Below, piece by piece: positions 30,305 through 40,545 of a DNA stretch of 64,000 nucleotides. Numbering within the stretch: position 1 is the stretch's first letter; the number at the start of each line of letters is the position of its first letter. Made by a program: the position numbers and the translations under genes. Source of the stretch: Gallionellales bacterium GWA2_54_124 (GTDB taxonomy: Bacteria; Pseudomonadota; Gammaproteobacteria; Burkholderiales; Gallionellaceae); contig MGWO01000003.1 in the NCBI GenBank assembly GCA_001801025.1, positions 4,201-68,200 on the forward strand, written 5' to 3'. The notes under the pieces are model-generated. The model searched no databases. It was not told where the DNA came from and was given only the letters and a program-made list of their open reading frames with translations.

Positions 30305-31243
30305 ATGAACACACTTATCTGCGGATCTATGGCTTACGACACCATCATGGTGTTCAAAGACCAATTCAAAAATCACATTCTGCCTGAGCAGATCCACATT
30401 CTGAACGTCGCGTTTCTCGTGCCGGAAATGCGCCGCGAATACGGCGGCTGCGCGGGCAATATCGCCTATAACCTGCAACTTTTGGGCGGCAACCCGCTGA
30501 TCATGGCAACGGTCGGCGACGACTTCGGCCCTTATGCCAAACGTCTGGAAAAGCTGTCCATCTCACAGAAGCACATCCGCCACATACCGGACAGTTTCAC
30601 AGGTCAGGCCTTCATCACGACCGATCTGGACGACAATCAGATCACCGCCTTCCATCCGGGCGCGATGGGTTACTCCGAACAAAACAAGGTTGCAGAGGCC
30701 ACGGGCGTAACACTGGGTATCGTATCGCCTGACGGACGTGACGGCATGATCGAACACGCCGAGCAGTTTGTCGCAGCCGGTGTGCCTTTTGTGTTTGATC
30801 CGGGTCAGGGTATGCCGATGTTCGGCAAGGACGACCTGCTGCGCTTTATTGATCAGGCCACTTACGTGACCGTAAACGATTACGAAGCCAAACTGCTGCA
30901 AGACAAGACTGGCAAGACGCTGGCCGAGATCGCCAAATCCGTCACCGCGCTGATCGTGACCTTGGGCGGCGACGGTTCGATGATCTACACCGAGGGGCGC
31001 GAAATCGCCATCCCGACACCGAAACCTGCCGCCATCGTCGACCCGACCGGCTGCGGGGACGCCTATCGCGCCGGCCTGATGTACGGCATTCAGCGCGGCT
31101 GGGCGTGGGAAACCACAGGCCGTCTGGCCTCGCTGATGGGTTCGATCAAGATTGCAAGTCGCGGCGGCCAGAACCATGTGCTGACGCGCGGTGAAATTGA
31201 AGCGCAATTCGAACAGCACTTCGGCTTTGCCATCACGCTGTAA
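30305..31243 (+). CDS. PfkB-family sugar/nucleoside kinase (adenosine kinase-like)
   Basis: A 312-residue ribokinase-superfamily enzyme. It has the N-terminal substrate-side motif GGCAGNIAYNLQLLGG and the C-terminal DPTGCGDAYRAGLMYGI, whose Asp is the catalytic base next to the anion hole. Related betaproteobacterial proteins are often annotated as adenosine kinases; the substrate cannot be fixed from sequence. It lies 13 bases after tpx and 3 bases before a lipoprotein gene, so these probably form one transcript. Confidence 0.82.
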   Translation: MNTLICGSMAYDTIMVFKDQFKNHILPEQIHILNVAFLVPEMRREYGGCAGNIAYNLQLLGGNPLIMATVGDDFGPYAKRLEKLSISQKHIRHIPDSFTGQAFITTDLDDNQITAFHPGAMGYSEQNKVAEATGVTLGIVSPDGRDGMIEHAEQFVAAGVPFVFDPGQGMPMFGKDDLLRFIDQATYVTVNDYEAKLLQDKTGKTLAEIAKSVTALIVTLGGDGSMIYTEGREIAIPTPKPAAIVDPTGCGDAYRAGLMYGIQRGWAWETTGRLASLMGSIKIASRGGQNHVLTRGEIEAQFEQHFGFAITL

Positions 31244-31246
31244 ATC

Positions 31247-31675
31247 ATGAGCCGACTGTTTTTTATCTGTGTCCTGCTGCTGGCCGGTTGCGCCAGCAGC
31301 AGCGTCACGACTAAAGATAGCGTCAAATACGGCGTGCTCGAGAGCATTACACCGATTGAGATGGATGCCAGCTCCAATACTGGCTCCATGGCAGGCGGCA
31401 TCTTCGGTCAGATCGGCGGAGCAAACACGGGCGCAGGACGCGGTGCCGTCGTGGGTTCCGTTTTAGGCTCAGTGCTGGGCGGCACGCTCGGACACAGCGC
31501 TGGCATCGACAGCAGAAGTGGTCTTGAGTTATGGGTAAAACTGGACAATGCTGAACAAAGCACCTATGTGATGCAGCCCGGCAAACCGGATGCATTCCGG
31601 GTTGGTGACCGCGTGCGTATCGTGCAGAAAAAAGGCGTGGTGCGCGTAGAAACGGATATGAATCCCGCACCCTGA
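31247..31675 (+). CDS. Glycine-zipper outer-membrane lipoprotein (SlyB/Pcp-like)
   Basis: A 142-residue protein with a signal peptide ending in the lipobox LLAGC (Cys15). A central Gly-rich stretch (about 45-88; GGIFGQIGGANTGAGRGAVV and on to GGTLGHSAG) forms the 2TM glycine zipper seen in SlyB and related lipoproteins. The C-terminal part (LWVKLDNAEQSTYVMQPG, FRVGDRVRIV) is a small beta domain. It probably stabilises the outer membrane. Exact function is unknown. Confidence 0.82.
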   Translation: MSRLFFICVLLLAGCASSSVTTKDSVKYGVLESITPIEMDASSNTGSMAGGIFGQIGGANTGAGRGAVVGSVLGSVLGGTLGHSAGIDSRSGLELWVKLDNAEQSTYVMQPGKPDAFRVGDRVRIVQKKGVVRVETDMNPAP

Positions 31676-31751
31676 TTTTGGCTTACCCATATAAGGGCCG
31701 GACAACGAATTGAGAAACGCTTCCGGCAAGCTGCACATCAACCTGCTGCCA

Positions 31752-33011
31752 TTATTCCTTCGCGCAGCTACCCTCAATTACGCTGGCAATCACGTCCATC
31801 GCCTTGTCTGTCGCGCCCCTGTGAGAGGCGACAAACTGCATGCCCTGCTGGCGCATCGCAGCCAACCGGCCTTCATCGCCAAGTAAACTTCCCGCGACCT
31901 GAAACAGCTCAGCTGCGTCATTTACCCGCACCGCAGCACCGGCCTCGACGGCCAGTCGGGTAGCCTCCGTAAAGTTATAGGTGTGCGGGCCGATTAACAC
32001 CGGCGTGCCGACCGAACAGGCTTCGATCAGATTTTGCCCGCCGAAAGGCAGCAGGCTGCCGCCGATATAGGCGACATCGCAAGCCGCATAATAGGCAAAC
32101 ATCTCGCCCATACTGTCGCCCAGCACCACCTGAATGTCGGATGCGACGTCCCTGTTCTCGCTTCTGCGCTGATAGCGCAGGCCGCGACTGGAAAGTAATT
32201 GTGCGATCTCGTCAAAGCGTTGCGGATGGCGCGGCACAATGACCAGCAACACTCCTCCGGCCTGCCAGGCATCGAGCAATAAGGCTTCTTCTCCCTCGCG
32301 GGTGCTGGCGGCGAGAACGATTTTCCGCTTTGTACCGAACTGCCCGCGCAACGCGACACCTAGCGTCAACATTGCAGGCGGCGGTGCGATATCGAATTTC
32401 AAATTGCCCATCACCGACACCGGCCCTGCGCCCAACTGGATTAAACGCGCCGCATCATCAGGCGTTTGTGCGGCGATGGCGTTGAGTTGCCGCAACGCAC
32501 TGCGCGTGAGGTGGGACGCCCGCGCATAGCCTCTTGCCGATTTTTCAGACAGGCGCGCATTGAGCAGCAGCACAGGCACCCCTGCCGCATGGGCTTCATG
32601 GATCAGATTGAACCAGATCTCGGTTTCCATCAGAATGCCAAGTTCAGGCCGGTAGTGGCGCAAAAAGCGCCGCACTGCAAAAGGATAGTCGTAGGGCAAA
32701 TACACGCGCAACACCTCATCGCCGTACAGTTGTTCGGAGATTGCGCGCCCCGTAGGGGTGGTGTGCGTCAGCAAAATTTGATGATCAGGATAGCTCGCGC
32801 GCAGTTTTGCAACCAGGCTCACCGTCGCGCGCGTCTCGCCGACCGATACCGCATGCAGCCAGATGACAGGCTTCGCGCTGTTGGCTAGATAAAATCCGAA
32901 ACGCTCACCCAAATGCTGCAAGTACTCAGGCTGGCGGCGCGAGCGCCTTAGCAGCTTCAAAAAAATGAAGGGCAGCAGCAGCCACAACAGCACTGTGTAG
33001 AGGACTCTCAC
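31752..33011 (-). CDS. waaA: Kdo transferase (lipid IVA 3-deoxy-D-manno-octulosonic acid transferase)
   Basis: A 419-residue inner-membrane glycosyltransferase (GT30) that adds Kdo from CMP-Kdo to lipid IVA, starting the LPS inner core. It has an N-terminal membrane anchor and the motifs VIWLHAVSVGETRA, LLTHTTPTGRA, PELGILMETEIWFNL and IGGSLLPFGGQNLIEAC. The start is GTG at 33011, overlapping the apaH stop as GTGA. It shows that the organism makes LPS, consistent with the polysaccharide genes downstream. Confidence 0.95.
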   Translation of the reverse strand: MRVLYTVLLWLLLPFIFLKLLRRSRRQPEYLQHLGERFGFYLANSAKPVIWLHAVSVGETRATVSLVAKLRASYPDHQILLTHTTPTGRAISEQLYGDEVLRVYLPYDYPFAVRRFLRHYRPELGILMETEIWFNLIHEAHAAGVPVLLLNARLSEKSARGYARASHLTRSALRQLNAIAAQTPDDAARLIQLGAGPVSVMGNLKFDIAPPPAMLTLGVALRGQFGTKRKIVLAASTREGEEALLLDAWQAGGVLLVIVPRHPQRFDEIAQLLSSRGLRYQRRSENRDVASDIQVVLGDSMGEMFAYYAACDVAYIGGSLLPFGGQNLIEACSVGTPVLIGPHTYNFTEATRLAVEAGAAVRVNDAAELFQVAGSLLGDEGRLAAMRQQGMQFVASHRGATDKAMDVIASVIEGSCAKE

Positions 33012-33832
33012 CAGTGTTTCGCCACAGAAGCGTCGGCGCAGTCCACCTGAATGATTTCGCGGTCATCCAGCCGTATCGCCGTCAGCGGCCCGCCCCACAG
33101 ACATCCGGTATCAAGCGCAACCGCATTGGGTTTGATCATCAACCCCAGCGCCGACCAGTGCCCGAAAATCACCGTGGCATTGGAACTGGCACGCCCGGCG
33201 ATATCAAACCAGGGGCGATAGCCTTCCGGAATATTCTGCTGCTCCGCCTTGAAATCGAATTCCATCTTGCCCCGTTCCGTACAGATGCGCATCCGGGTCA
33301 GTGCATTGGTAATCACGCGCAGCCGTTTATAGCCTGTCAGCGCATCATCCCAGCCATTGGGCTGATTACCGTACATATGCGCGAGAAAATCCACATAATC
33401 CGCGCCTTGCAATGCGGCTTCAACTTCGCGCGCCAGACTATTCGCCTGCGCCACCGTCCAAGCCGGCAACAACCCGGCATGCACCAGCACAAATTCGCCC
33501 TCGAGGTGCAGCAGGCGCTGATGACGCAACCAGCTCAGCAATTCTTCGCGATCCGGCGCATTTAAAATCTCATCCAGCGTATCACCCCGATGCAACCTGC
33601 CCTGACCGTAAGCGACCGCCAGCAAATGCAGGTCGTGATTGCCGAGCACCGTGATCGCACTATCGCCCAGCGACTTGACCAGCCGCAACACCTGCAACGA
33701 ATCCGCGCCGCGATTGACCAGATCGCCCACCAGCCAGAGTTTATCGGCGGCCGGATCGAACCGGATTTTCTCGAGCAACTGCACTAACTCCGTGTAGCAG
33801 CCCTGAATATCTCCTACCGCATAGATCGCCAT
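33008..33832 (-). CDS. apaH: Symmetrical bis(5'-nucleosyl)-tetraphosphatase
   Basis: A 274-residue metallophosphatase that splits Ap4A into two ADP and can also remove Np4 caps from RNA. Phosphoesterase motifs are YAVGDIQGCY, VGDLVNRGADSL and LGNHDLHLLA, with the later VHAGLLPAW and GHWSALG blocks. The start chosen is the ATG at 33832, with AGGTG seven bases upstream; a TTG lies two codons earlier. It overlaps waaA by four bases and diverges from the acyltransferase gene. Confidence 0.96.
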   Translation of the reverse strand: MAIYAVGDIQGCYTELVQLLEKIRFDPAADKLWLVGDLVNRGADSLQVLRLVKSLGDSAITVLGNHDLHLLAVAYGQGRLHRGDTLDEILNAPDREELLSWLRHQRLLHLEGEFVLVHAGLLPAWTVAQANSLAREVEAALQGADYVDFLAHMYGNQPNGWDDALTGYKRLRVITNALTRMRICTERGKMEFDFKAEQQNIPEGYRPWFDIAGRASSNATVIFGHWSALGLMIKPNAVALDTGCLWGGPLTAIRLDDREIIQVDCADASVAKHW

Positions 33833-33912
33833 GAGCAAACACCTGTTAAAATATCGCTAAAGATTAGCAGATTAACCTCTCTGCCCCATTAATTGCAGAC
33901 CATTTCCCGCAC

Positions 33913-35880
33913 ATGCCAAATATTGCCAAGAAGTTTTACCCCGAAATCCAAGGTATACGGGCAATTTCTATCATTGCGGTCATTTTGTTTCACTTCGGCT
34001 TCCATATCCTGCCGGGCGGCTACGTCGGCGTTGACATGTTCTTCGTCATCTCAGGCTATCTCATCACGCAGATGATCGCTGGCGAACTCGCCCGCGGCAC
34101 TTTTTCGATCGCCCGTTTCTACAAAAATCGCGTCGTCCGCCTGCTGCCCAATCTGTTTTTGATGATCGCAGCCTCGGCGGTCATCTCCTATTTCGTACTG
34201 AAGCCGTACGATTTCTTTCAGTATGCCAAGAGTCTGCAATTTTCTGCCATCTACCTGACCAATATGGTTTTTGCACGCCAGCAGGGCTATTTCGATATGT
34301 CCCGCGATGCCAAGCCGCTATTACATACCTGGTCGCTGTCGATTGAAGAGCAATTTTACCTGATCTTTCCGCTTTTTCTCATCCTGCTCTACAAGTTCAA
34401 GACGCACCGGATCGCGGCACTGATGGTGATCGCCGCAGCATCGCTCTGGATCCGCTTCAACTATATTCAACATTATTTGCCGACTGAAGGTTTTTTCTCC
34501 TTTGCCGGGCGTATCTGGGAATTTATCATCGGCGCGTTGGCAGCTCTGATGTCCGTTGAAATCAAAAACCGGCTTCACCATAACGGAGCTATCTCGCTTG
34601 CCAGCCTCGCGCTGATCGCGGCCTCTTTGCTATGGCTGGACGAGAGCGCATCCCCCCTGCTGCTTTTGCTTCCCTGTCTTGCGACCGCACTGTTCATTTT
34701 ATCCAGCCCGAACACGACAGCCGGCAAATGGTTGAGCGGGAAGGCGCTGGTGTTTATCGGAGGACTGTCTTATTCACTCTACCTGTGGCACTGGCCGCTG
34801 ATCGTCTGGTTCCACAATGCCGATTACGGTTTGAACGATACTGTTCAGACAGCCCTGCTGCTGCTCCTGACGGCGCTGATCGCCTACCTAGCGTGGAAAT
34901 ACGTTGAGGAACCCTGCCGCCAGCGACGTGAGCAATTCAGCGGAAAATCCGTCGCCCTGCTGACCGCAGGCTTTGCCGTATTTTGCATCGCAACGGGCAT
35001 GACTATTTATGCAAAAGGCGGCATGGAAGAGCGCTTCCCGAGCTGGGTCAGCGCAAAGCGCAATCTGGCCGCGTTCGATTTTAAAGCCGCAACCGGTACG
35101 CAAATCAACTACCCGGCCAACTGCCTGATTGGTGATGATAGCCAAGCCATCCTGCAGCATTGCGCATTTGGCGCCCCACACGCGGACAGCCGCTTTCTCG
35201 TGTTGGGCGACTCGCACACGGCGGCGTGGTATCCGGCATTTCAGGCCGCTGCCGAAGCAACACATACACAGGGGGTGCTGGTAACTTTACCCGGTTGCCC
35301 GCCGATTTTTGGCATCAGCAGCTTTGACGGCGCAAAAAATATCTGCGCGGAAGGATTTGACCGGCGCATACGCGCTTTAATTGAGACGCGTGCGTTCCGG
35401 AAAATATTCCTGGTCGCCTCGTGGAGCATGTATACCGAAGGCGACCCGAACAACCAGCCGAACCACTTCATCTCGGATGCCACAACCTCCTCTCGGGATG
35501 CGGCGTCCAGCAAGAACGTCATCGCGCGCCACCTGAAGGATACCCTACGCCTGATGAAAGCACAGGGCAGCGAAGTCGTCATCGTACACAGCGTGCCGGT
35601 ACTGCCCAAGGTCATCCAGAATCTGCCGGTTGATTTCACCCAACCGCTCGCGCAGATTCGCCAGCAGAATCAGTTCATGACTGAATTTGTGCAGCAACAT
35701 CCGAATACAGCTTTTATCGATCCCGTCGGCCTGTTTTGCGACGAACAAAACTGCCAAACCCGACGCAATGGTAATATTCTCTACGTCGACAACAATCACA
35801 TCAGCCCTGCCGGTGCCACTTTGCTCGTCAAATTGATCGAACGTGAACTTGAATCTACCCAATTTAGCACGCGGCCTTAA
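33913..35880 (+). CDS. OafA-type acyltransferase-3 with C-terminal SGNH domain
   Basis: A 655-residue integral membrane protein that is likely to O-acetylate a surface sugar. The N-terminal acyltransferase-3 domain (about 1-340, ten helices) shows IQGIRAISIIAVILFHFGFH, VGVDMFFVISGYLIT and WSLSIEEQFYLIFPL. The C-terminal SGNH domain (about 400-650) has LVLGDSHTAAW and a DNNHISPAG block with the catalytic Asp/His. First plus-strand gene of the polysaccharide locus. Confidence 0.9.
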   Translation: MPNIAKKFYPEIQGIRAISIIAVILFHFGFHILPGGYVGVDMFFVISGYLITQMIAGELARGTFSIARFYKNRVVRLLPNLFLMIAASAVISYFVLKPYDFFQYAKSLQFSAIYLTNMVFARQQGYFDMSRDAKPLLHTWSLSIEEQFYLIFPLFLILLYKFKTHRIAALMVIAAASLWIRFNYIQHYLPTEGFFSFAGRIWEFIIGALAALMSVEIKNRLHHNGAISLASLALIAASLLWLDESASPLLLLLPCLATALFILSSPNTTAGKWLSGKALVFIGGLSYSLYLWHWPLIVWFHNADYGLNDTVQTALLLLLTALIAYLAWKYVEEPCRQRREQFSGKSVALLTAGFAVFCIATGMTIYAKGGMEERFPSWVSAKRNLAAFDFKAATGTQINYPANCLIGDDSQAILQHCAFGAPHADSRFLVLGDSHTAAWYPAFQAAAEATHTQGVLVTLPGCPPIFGISSFDGAKNICAEGFDRRIRALIETRAFRKIFLVASWSMYTEGDPNNQPNHFISDATTSSRDAASSKNVIARHLKDTLRLMKAQGSEVVIVHSVPVLPKVIQNLPVDFTQPLAQIRQQNQFMTEFVQQHPNTAFIDPVGLFCDEQNCQTRRNGNILYVDNNHISPAGATLLVKLIERELESTQFSTRP

Positions 35881-35894
35881 ATGAACGGATATTA

Positions 35895-37244
35895 ATGATC
35901 AAGCAATTTTTGTTAGATAAGAAAATCAGCCCCTCGGGTTTCGCCTTGTTACTGCTCGGTGCGGTGCTACTGTTTATTTTCTCCGTGCCTCACGCGATGG
36001 CCGGCAGAAAAATACTTTTATATCTGACATTTTTCATGGCGATCCCCATATTCTGGCGGGCAGTACGGAATAATTCCAAGCCACTTCTCCACGCCACGTT
36101 GCTGCTCTTCGCCCTGCAACTATGGATGCTGGTCATTACATTTTTTATTGCCGATCAACCTTATGCCTCATTGCTTGAATGGAAGGGGCAATGGTTAACA
36201 GTCGCGATGTGCTATGTGATAGGAATAGGCATCGCATGCACACTAATGGACTCAGCAATCAAAGCGCCTCGCGTGACTGTCACCTTGATGATCATAGCCC
36301 CCATCACTCTTTTTCTGAGTTTGAATGCAATCGCGATGCTCTATGAAATGGTTTTGGCAGGTAAATTCCTGCCGAATCAATTGGGAATCACCGACGAAAA
36401 AGGGGTCACCAATTATCTGATTGCCCTGATGGAGCCGATACTGATTGCCGACATGCTAGGACGCCTCGTTAAGGGCATCCGACTGATTCCCGTCCCTAAC
36501 TGGGTAATTTCATTGCTGCTGGCGCTGGCGCTGTTTTCACTGTTTGCCACCTCATCCCGCAACGGACTGATCATCATGATGCTGGCCTTCATGCTGGGTG
36601 CCGCAATGATGGTTAGTGAATCGAGAAAAAAGTACTCACGTCTAAAAGTGATTAGCTCGGCGCTAGCAACGCTGCTTTTAGTTTTTACCATTTCATTCAT
36701 CAGCTACAAAACAGACCCGAGATGGGCGACATTTGTTGAGACCATTCCGATTGCCTGGGACATAGATCGAGATTTGCGATGGCTCGATAGCAGTGCAACG
36801 GACGTCCCCGTAACGGCCAGCGGCAAATCCGTTGATATTTCGGAATATTATCGTATCGCCTGGGCGCATGCCGGTTTACGCATGCTGGCCGAGCATCCGT
36901 GGGGGATGGAGATATCCAGAGAAACGTTTCGCAATCTTGAGCTCGAAAAATACGGTCAGGCTAAAATCTTTCATAGCCACAATGCCTGGATAGATTTCGG
37001 ATTAAACGTGGGAATTCCGGGATTACTGCTTTGGGCAGGTTTTTTACTTTTTCTCATAAAAACAGGATGGAGTGCATGGAAATCGCATCAAGATCAACTG
37101 GGTTTAGCCCTTGCCATTATGGTCATCATGTTTATGCTACGCGGACTGCTTGACTCGACGTTTCGCAATCAAATCATCGAACAGTTCATGCTGACGGCGG
37201 CCCTGTTGCTTACAACGCTGCAGTACAAACATCGAGACAACTAA
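35895..37244 (+). CDS. O-antigen ligase/polymerase family membrane protein
   Basis: A 449-residue protein with about ten to twelve hydrophobic helices and one large loop (about 280-360). The loop and following helix read AEHPWGMEI and HSHNAWIDFGLNVGIPGLLL, the conserved block of the Wzy_C/WaaL family, with the conserved His. It either ligates polysaccharide to lipid A-core (WaaL) or polymerises repeats (Wzy); sequence alone does not separate these. It starts 14 bases after the acyltransferase and ends one base before the next gene. Confidence 0.8.
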   Translation: MIKQFLLDKKISPSGFALLLLGAVLLFIFSVPHAMAGRKILLYLTFFMAIPIFWRAVRNNSKPLLHATLLLFALQLWMLVITFFIADQPYASLLEWKGQWLTVAMCYVIGIGIACTLMDSAIKAPRVTVTLMIIAPITLFLSLNAIAMLYEMVLAGKFLPNQLGITDEKGVTNYLIALMEPILIADMLGRLVKGIRLIPVPNWVISLLLALALFSLFATSSRNGLIIMMLAFMLGAAMMVSESRKKYSRLKVISSALATLLLVFTISFISYKTDPRWATFVETIPIAWDIDRDLRWLDSSATDVPVTASGKSVDISEYYRIAWAHAGLRMLAEHPWGMEISRETFRNLELEKYGQAKIFHSHNAWIDFGLNVGIPGLLLWAGFLLFLIKTGWSAWKSHQDQLGLALAIMVIMFMLRGLLDSTFRNQIIEQFMLTAALLLTTLQYKHRDN

Positions 37245-37245
37245 A

Positions 37246-38580
37246 ATGACATCTGAACCAACTCAACAAAGATGGCTGATCCTGTCTCACGCTTTTAATA
37301 TGGACGGGCGCGCTGCCAGCCAAACCATCACCGACAAAATTCCCCATTTAATCGAATTGGGCGTCACACCGATCATCGTCAGCGGCATTCTGGGCAAAAA
37401 AGATACGCAACTGGAACATCATCAGGTTCTGTCTGCGCTGCCGGTAGGTCTGCGATTTGATTTGCGGCACTTCCTTAGAAATCGTATCCGCAACCGTGCG
37501 GTATACCGACTGGCAATGCTGCTCGCCACTACGGCACTCATCCCGTTCTATCTGATTGAAAAAATATGCATCCCGATTGAAACGACGTGGTCATGGTCGA
37601 TTTCAGCCTTTTTAGTTGCCCGTCGCATTATTGCCAAGCAACCACCCGCGCTGATTTATTCGACGGGAGGTGCGTATGCAGCCCATCTGGCCGGCTACTG
37701 GTTATCCAAACGTTATGGTATTCCGTGGATTGCCGAAATTCACGACCCGATGATTTACGAATCACAACCGATATCGGCTACCCGTAAGAAGTTTGCCGCC
37801 TGGCTGGAAAAAACGATCTGCACCCACGCGGATACGGTTTGGTGGTTTACGGATATGGCGATGCAGCGCGCAAAAGCCAGGCACCCCCAACTGGCCGAGC
37901 GCGGTCATTACGTGATTGCTGGTGTCGACGCACCGGATTTCAAAAAATCGCCTTATACGCGACAGGAACATTTTGTTATCGGGCATTTTGGCTCGCTCTC
38001 TGTCACGCGCAACGTAGGAGATTTTCTGACGGCGCTCGACATATTCTTAAACCGCGACCCCAAGCGGTTAACGCAAGTCCGGTTTCATCTTTATGGCGGC
38101 AGCATGGATGCCGTATCCGAAAATGCAATCGGCAATTTTCCTTATCCTGAAGTGATTCAAAATTTCGGTCGCATCGAAAATGATCCGGTCACGGGTGAAA
38201 GCGGCAGGATACGCGTCCTCAAGCGCATGAATGCCGTTGACTGCCTGCTTTTACTGCACGGCACAGACCCATTTTGCGAAGAATATATCCCTTCAAAATA
38301 TTTTGAATATTTATGGACACAGCGCCCCGTGCTCGGCCTGATTCACAACAATCCGCAATTAACGGGGATGCTGCATGAATTTAACCACCGGGCGACCGAT
38401 GCGCAAGACACAACGCAAATAACACAGGCCTTAGAAGAACTCTACGCACATTGGCAAGCGGATGCGTTAAAAGACAACGGCATCGCATCTCCGTACACGA
38501 CGCTCAGAGCCGTACAAAAAATTCACACTTGGGTAATGCAAATGCAGGCCCTGAAACACATGGCGGGTACGAATCGATGA
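37246..38580 (+). CDS. Glycosyltransferase, GT4-like
   Basis: A 444-residue predicted GT-B enzyme. The N-terminal half holds a nucleotide-free acceptor domain with a hydrophobic stretch (about 85-110) and YSTGGAYAAHLAGYWLSK and WIAEIHDPMIYE, which resemble GT4 sequences. The C-terminal half has IGHFGSLSVTRNVGDFL and the acidic region FCEEYIPSKYFEYLWTQRPVL, which fits donor binding. The sugar transferred is unknown. Its stop overlaps the next start as ATGA. Confidence 0.75.
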   Translation: MTSEPTQQRWLILSHAFNMDGRAASQTITDKIPHLIELGVTPIIVSGILGKKDTQLEHHQVLSALPVGLRFDLRHFLRNRIRNRAVYRLAMLLATTALIPFYLIEKICIPIETTWSWSISAFLVARRIIAKQPPALIYSTGGAYAAHLAGYWLSKRYGIPWIAEIHDPMIYESQPISATRKKFAAWLEKTICTHADTVWWFTDMAMQRAKARHPQLAERGHYVIAGVDAPDFKKSPYTRQEHFVIGHFGSLSVTRNVGDFLTALDIFLNRDPKRLTQVRFHLYGGSMDAVSENAIGNFPYPEVIQNFGRIENDPVTGESGRIRVLKRMNAVDCLLLLHGTDPFCEEYIPSKYFEYLWTQRPVLGLIHNNPQLTGMLHEFNHRATDAQDTTQITQALEELYAHWQADALKDNGIASPYTTLRAVQKIHTWVMQMQALKHMAGTNR

Positions 38581-39518
38581 AAATAAGCATTATCATTTTG
38601 AGCTTCAACAATTACGCTGAAACAACCGGAATTTGTCTGGAAATGCTGGCCGCCGATCCTGACTTTGCAACATGGGAAGTCATCGTAGTCGACAATGCAT
38701 CCGATTCAAAAACACATGAGGAATTAGTCAGACTTAAAGAGGATTATCCTCATGTCACCGTTATTTTCAATGCGAGCAATTTAGGTTTTTCGGCAGGAAA
38801 CAATGTAGGGATTCGTGCAGCCAGTGGTGACTTAATTGTACTTCTCAATAGCGATGCCTTCCCCAGCAAGGGTATGATCGCCCGTTTAGCCAGTGCTTAC
38901 ACAGACGACACCAACTGGGGACTACTGGGACCGGTGACGAATACCGCAGGCAATGAGCAATGCATCTACACTCAAGACGGCACAATGGCAGATAAAATCG
39001 CCCACGGACTTGAGTATGCCAATAACGGCTCCCCTCTGATACTGGATGCTTACCGGATGGATTTCTTCTGCGTTGCCATTCCGCGCCCCGTCATAAATCA
39101 GGTTGGCCTGCTCGATGAGGCATTTGGCCGGGGTTATTTTGAAGACTTTGATTACTCGCTCAGAGTTAAGCAAGCCGGGTATCGACTTGGCGTCGTAGAG
39201 AATGCATTCGTATATCATCGCGGCAGTACAAGTTTTGGCAAGGTTAGTCTTGAGACAAAAGCACTCATCAAACGAAACAAGCGCCTCATGTACACCAAAC
39301 ACGGCAAAAATATTGTCATGCAGCATATACGTCTGTCTAATCTTGAGATTTTGCAGAAATATCTGGGAAAAAAATGCGCCGGGGAAACGGTTTCTGACTA
39401 TAGAATCGATAATCGATTACGGCATGCCAAGAGCATGCTGCCAAAAAGTTGGTTTAAACGCTGGCGCTATCTGCGAGCTGTTGCCAAAGTCGAAAAAAAC
39501 ATTCTGAATGCACGCTAG
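38577..39518 (+). CDS. Glycosyltransferase family 2
   Basis: A 313-residue GT-A enzyme. The start MKISIIILSFNNYAETTGIC is standard for GT2; VIVVDNASD follows, and GDLIVLLNSDAFP carries the metal-binding acidic motif. FGRGYFEDFDYSLRVKQAGY supplies the catalytic ED region. Related proteins often transfer rhamnose, which would fit the dTDP-rhamnose genes in this window, but that is inference. The ATG at 38577 overlaps the previous stop; the longer frame upstream is excluded. Confidence 0.88.
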   Translation: MKISIIILSFNNYAETTGICLEMLAADPDFATWEVIVVDNASDSKTHEELVRLKEDYPHVTVIFNASNLGFSAGNNVGIRAASGDLIVLLNSDAFPSKGMIARLASAYTDDTNWGLLGPVTNTAGNEQCIYTQDGTMADKIAHGLEYANNGSPLILDAYRMDFFCVAIPRPVINQVGLLDEAFGRGYFEDFDYSLRVKQAGYRLGVVENAFVYHRGSTSFGKVSLETKALIKRNKRLMYTKHGKNIVMQHIRLSNLEILQKYLGKKCAGETVSDYRIDNRLRHAKSMLPKSWFKRWRYLRAVAKVEKNILNAR

Positions 39519-39620
39519 TCCGCAAATTGAATGAATATGGCCGATTAATAAATGCACGCCTCAAATACAATACATAACACCTGACTTCCGTTGTTGGCGG
39601 CGCACCCGAACCCCAAAGCC

Positions 39621-40508
39621 ATGAAAAAATTTAGCTTATATTGCAAATCCTATCGCAACGATGTGCTGCGCGTAAAGCGATTAGCCGAAAGCGTTGCAAG
39701 GTTTAACGTTGAAAATATTCCTTTCTTCATTTCAGTCCCACTCTCAGACGTAGCGCTATTTCAGGGAATATTGGCGGGACACCCCCTCACGATCATTAAC
39801 GATGAAGAAATAATTCGCTCCAATCCTGCCTTAAATTCAGGCAAGCTCTCTGCACTACCGGGTTCACTGTCGCAACAAATTATAAAATCTGAGTTCTGGC
39901 GTTTAACGCTTTCCGAATCTTACCTGTGCCTTGATTCGGACTGCGTATTTATCAGACCATTCAAACAAGACGACTTCATTTCTCCCGAAGGCTACCCCTA
40001 TACGATCGTACACGAAGCAAAGGAACTACTCCAATTTGCCACCAACCATTCCATGAAAAAAGTTTGCGACAACTTCCATCAGGATCGGCAAAAGATGATG
40101 GATATTGTCGGTCGTGAAGGTCATCATTATGACTTTGGCCCGGCGCCATTGCTATGGAGCAATTTAGTATGGCGAGCACTCGACGAACAATTTCTCAAAC
40201 CCCGTGGAATGAACTTTTACGATGCCATCGTACTTTTTCCGGGCGAAATTCAATGGTACGGCGAAGCGATGCTAAAGTACGCGCCCTTTCCTTTAATACC
40301 AGTCGAACCCTTTTTCAGGGTATATCATTACGAACAACAGTTTGCTGTTGCCAAAAGGCAGGGAGAAACAATTGAACGACTGGCAAAAAACTACTTAGGC
40401 GTTTGTTATCAGTCCAATTGGGAAAATAAAACAGATTTCGTTAAAAAGCCTATCTCTTCGCGAATTGCGCGGTGGGTACGTCGAAATATTTTCAAGCGTC
40501 ACGCTTAA
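39621..40508 (+). CDS. DUF6492-like protein, probable glycosyltransferase
   Basis: A 295-residue soluble protein. It begins KKFSLYCKSYRNDVLRVKRL and has YLCLDSDCVFIRPF, a DxD-like motif typical of GT-A enzymes, then HYDFGPAPLLWSNLVWRALDE and LFPGEIQWYGEAML. The style matches DUF6492 proteins found in polysaccharide loci. Function is inferred from the DxD motif and from neighbours. The ATG at 39621 is preferred over the TTG at 39591. Confidence 0.65.
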   Translation: MKKFSLYCKSYRNDVLRVKRLAESVARFNVENIPFFISVPLSDVALFQGILAGHPLTIINDEEIIRSNPALNSGKLSALPGSLSQQIIKSEFWRLTLSESYLCLDSDCVFIRPFKQDDFISPEGYPYTIVHEAKELLQFATNHSMKKVCDNFHQDRQKMMDIVGREGHHYDFGPAPLLWSNLVWRALDEQFLKPRGMNFYDAIVLFPGEIQWYGEAMLKYAPFPLIPVEPFFRVYHYEQQFAVAKRQGETIERLAKNYLGVCYQSNWENKTDFVKKPISSRIARWVRRNIFKRHA

Positions 40509-40545
40509 AGTTTGCGCAACCTAATAAATCTGCTAAATAATTTAT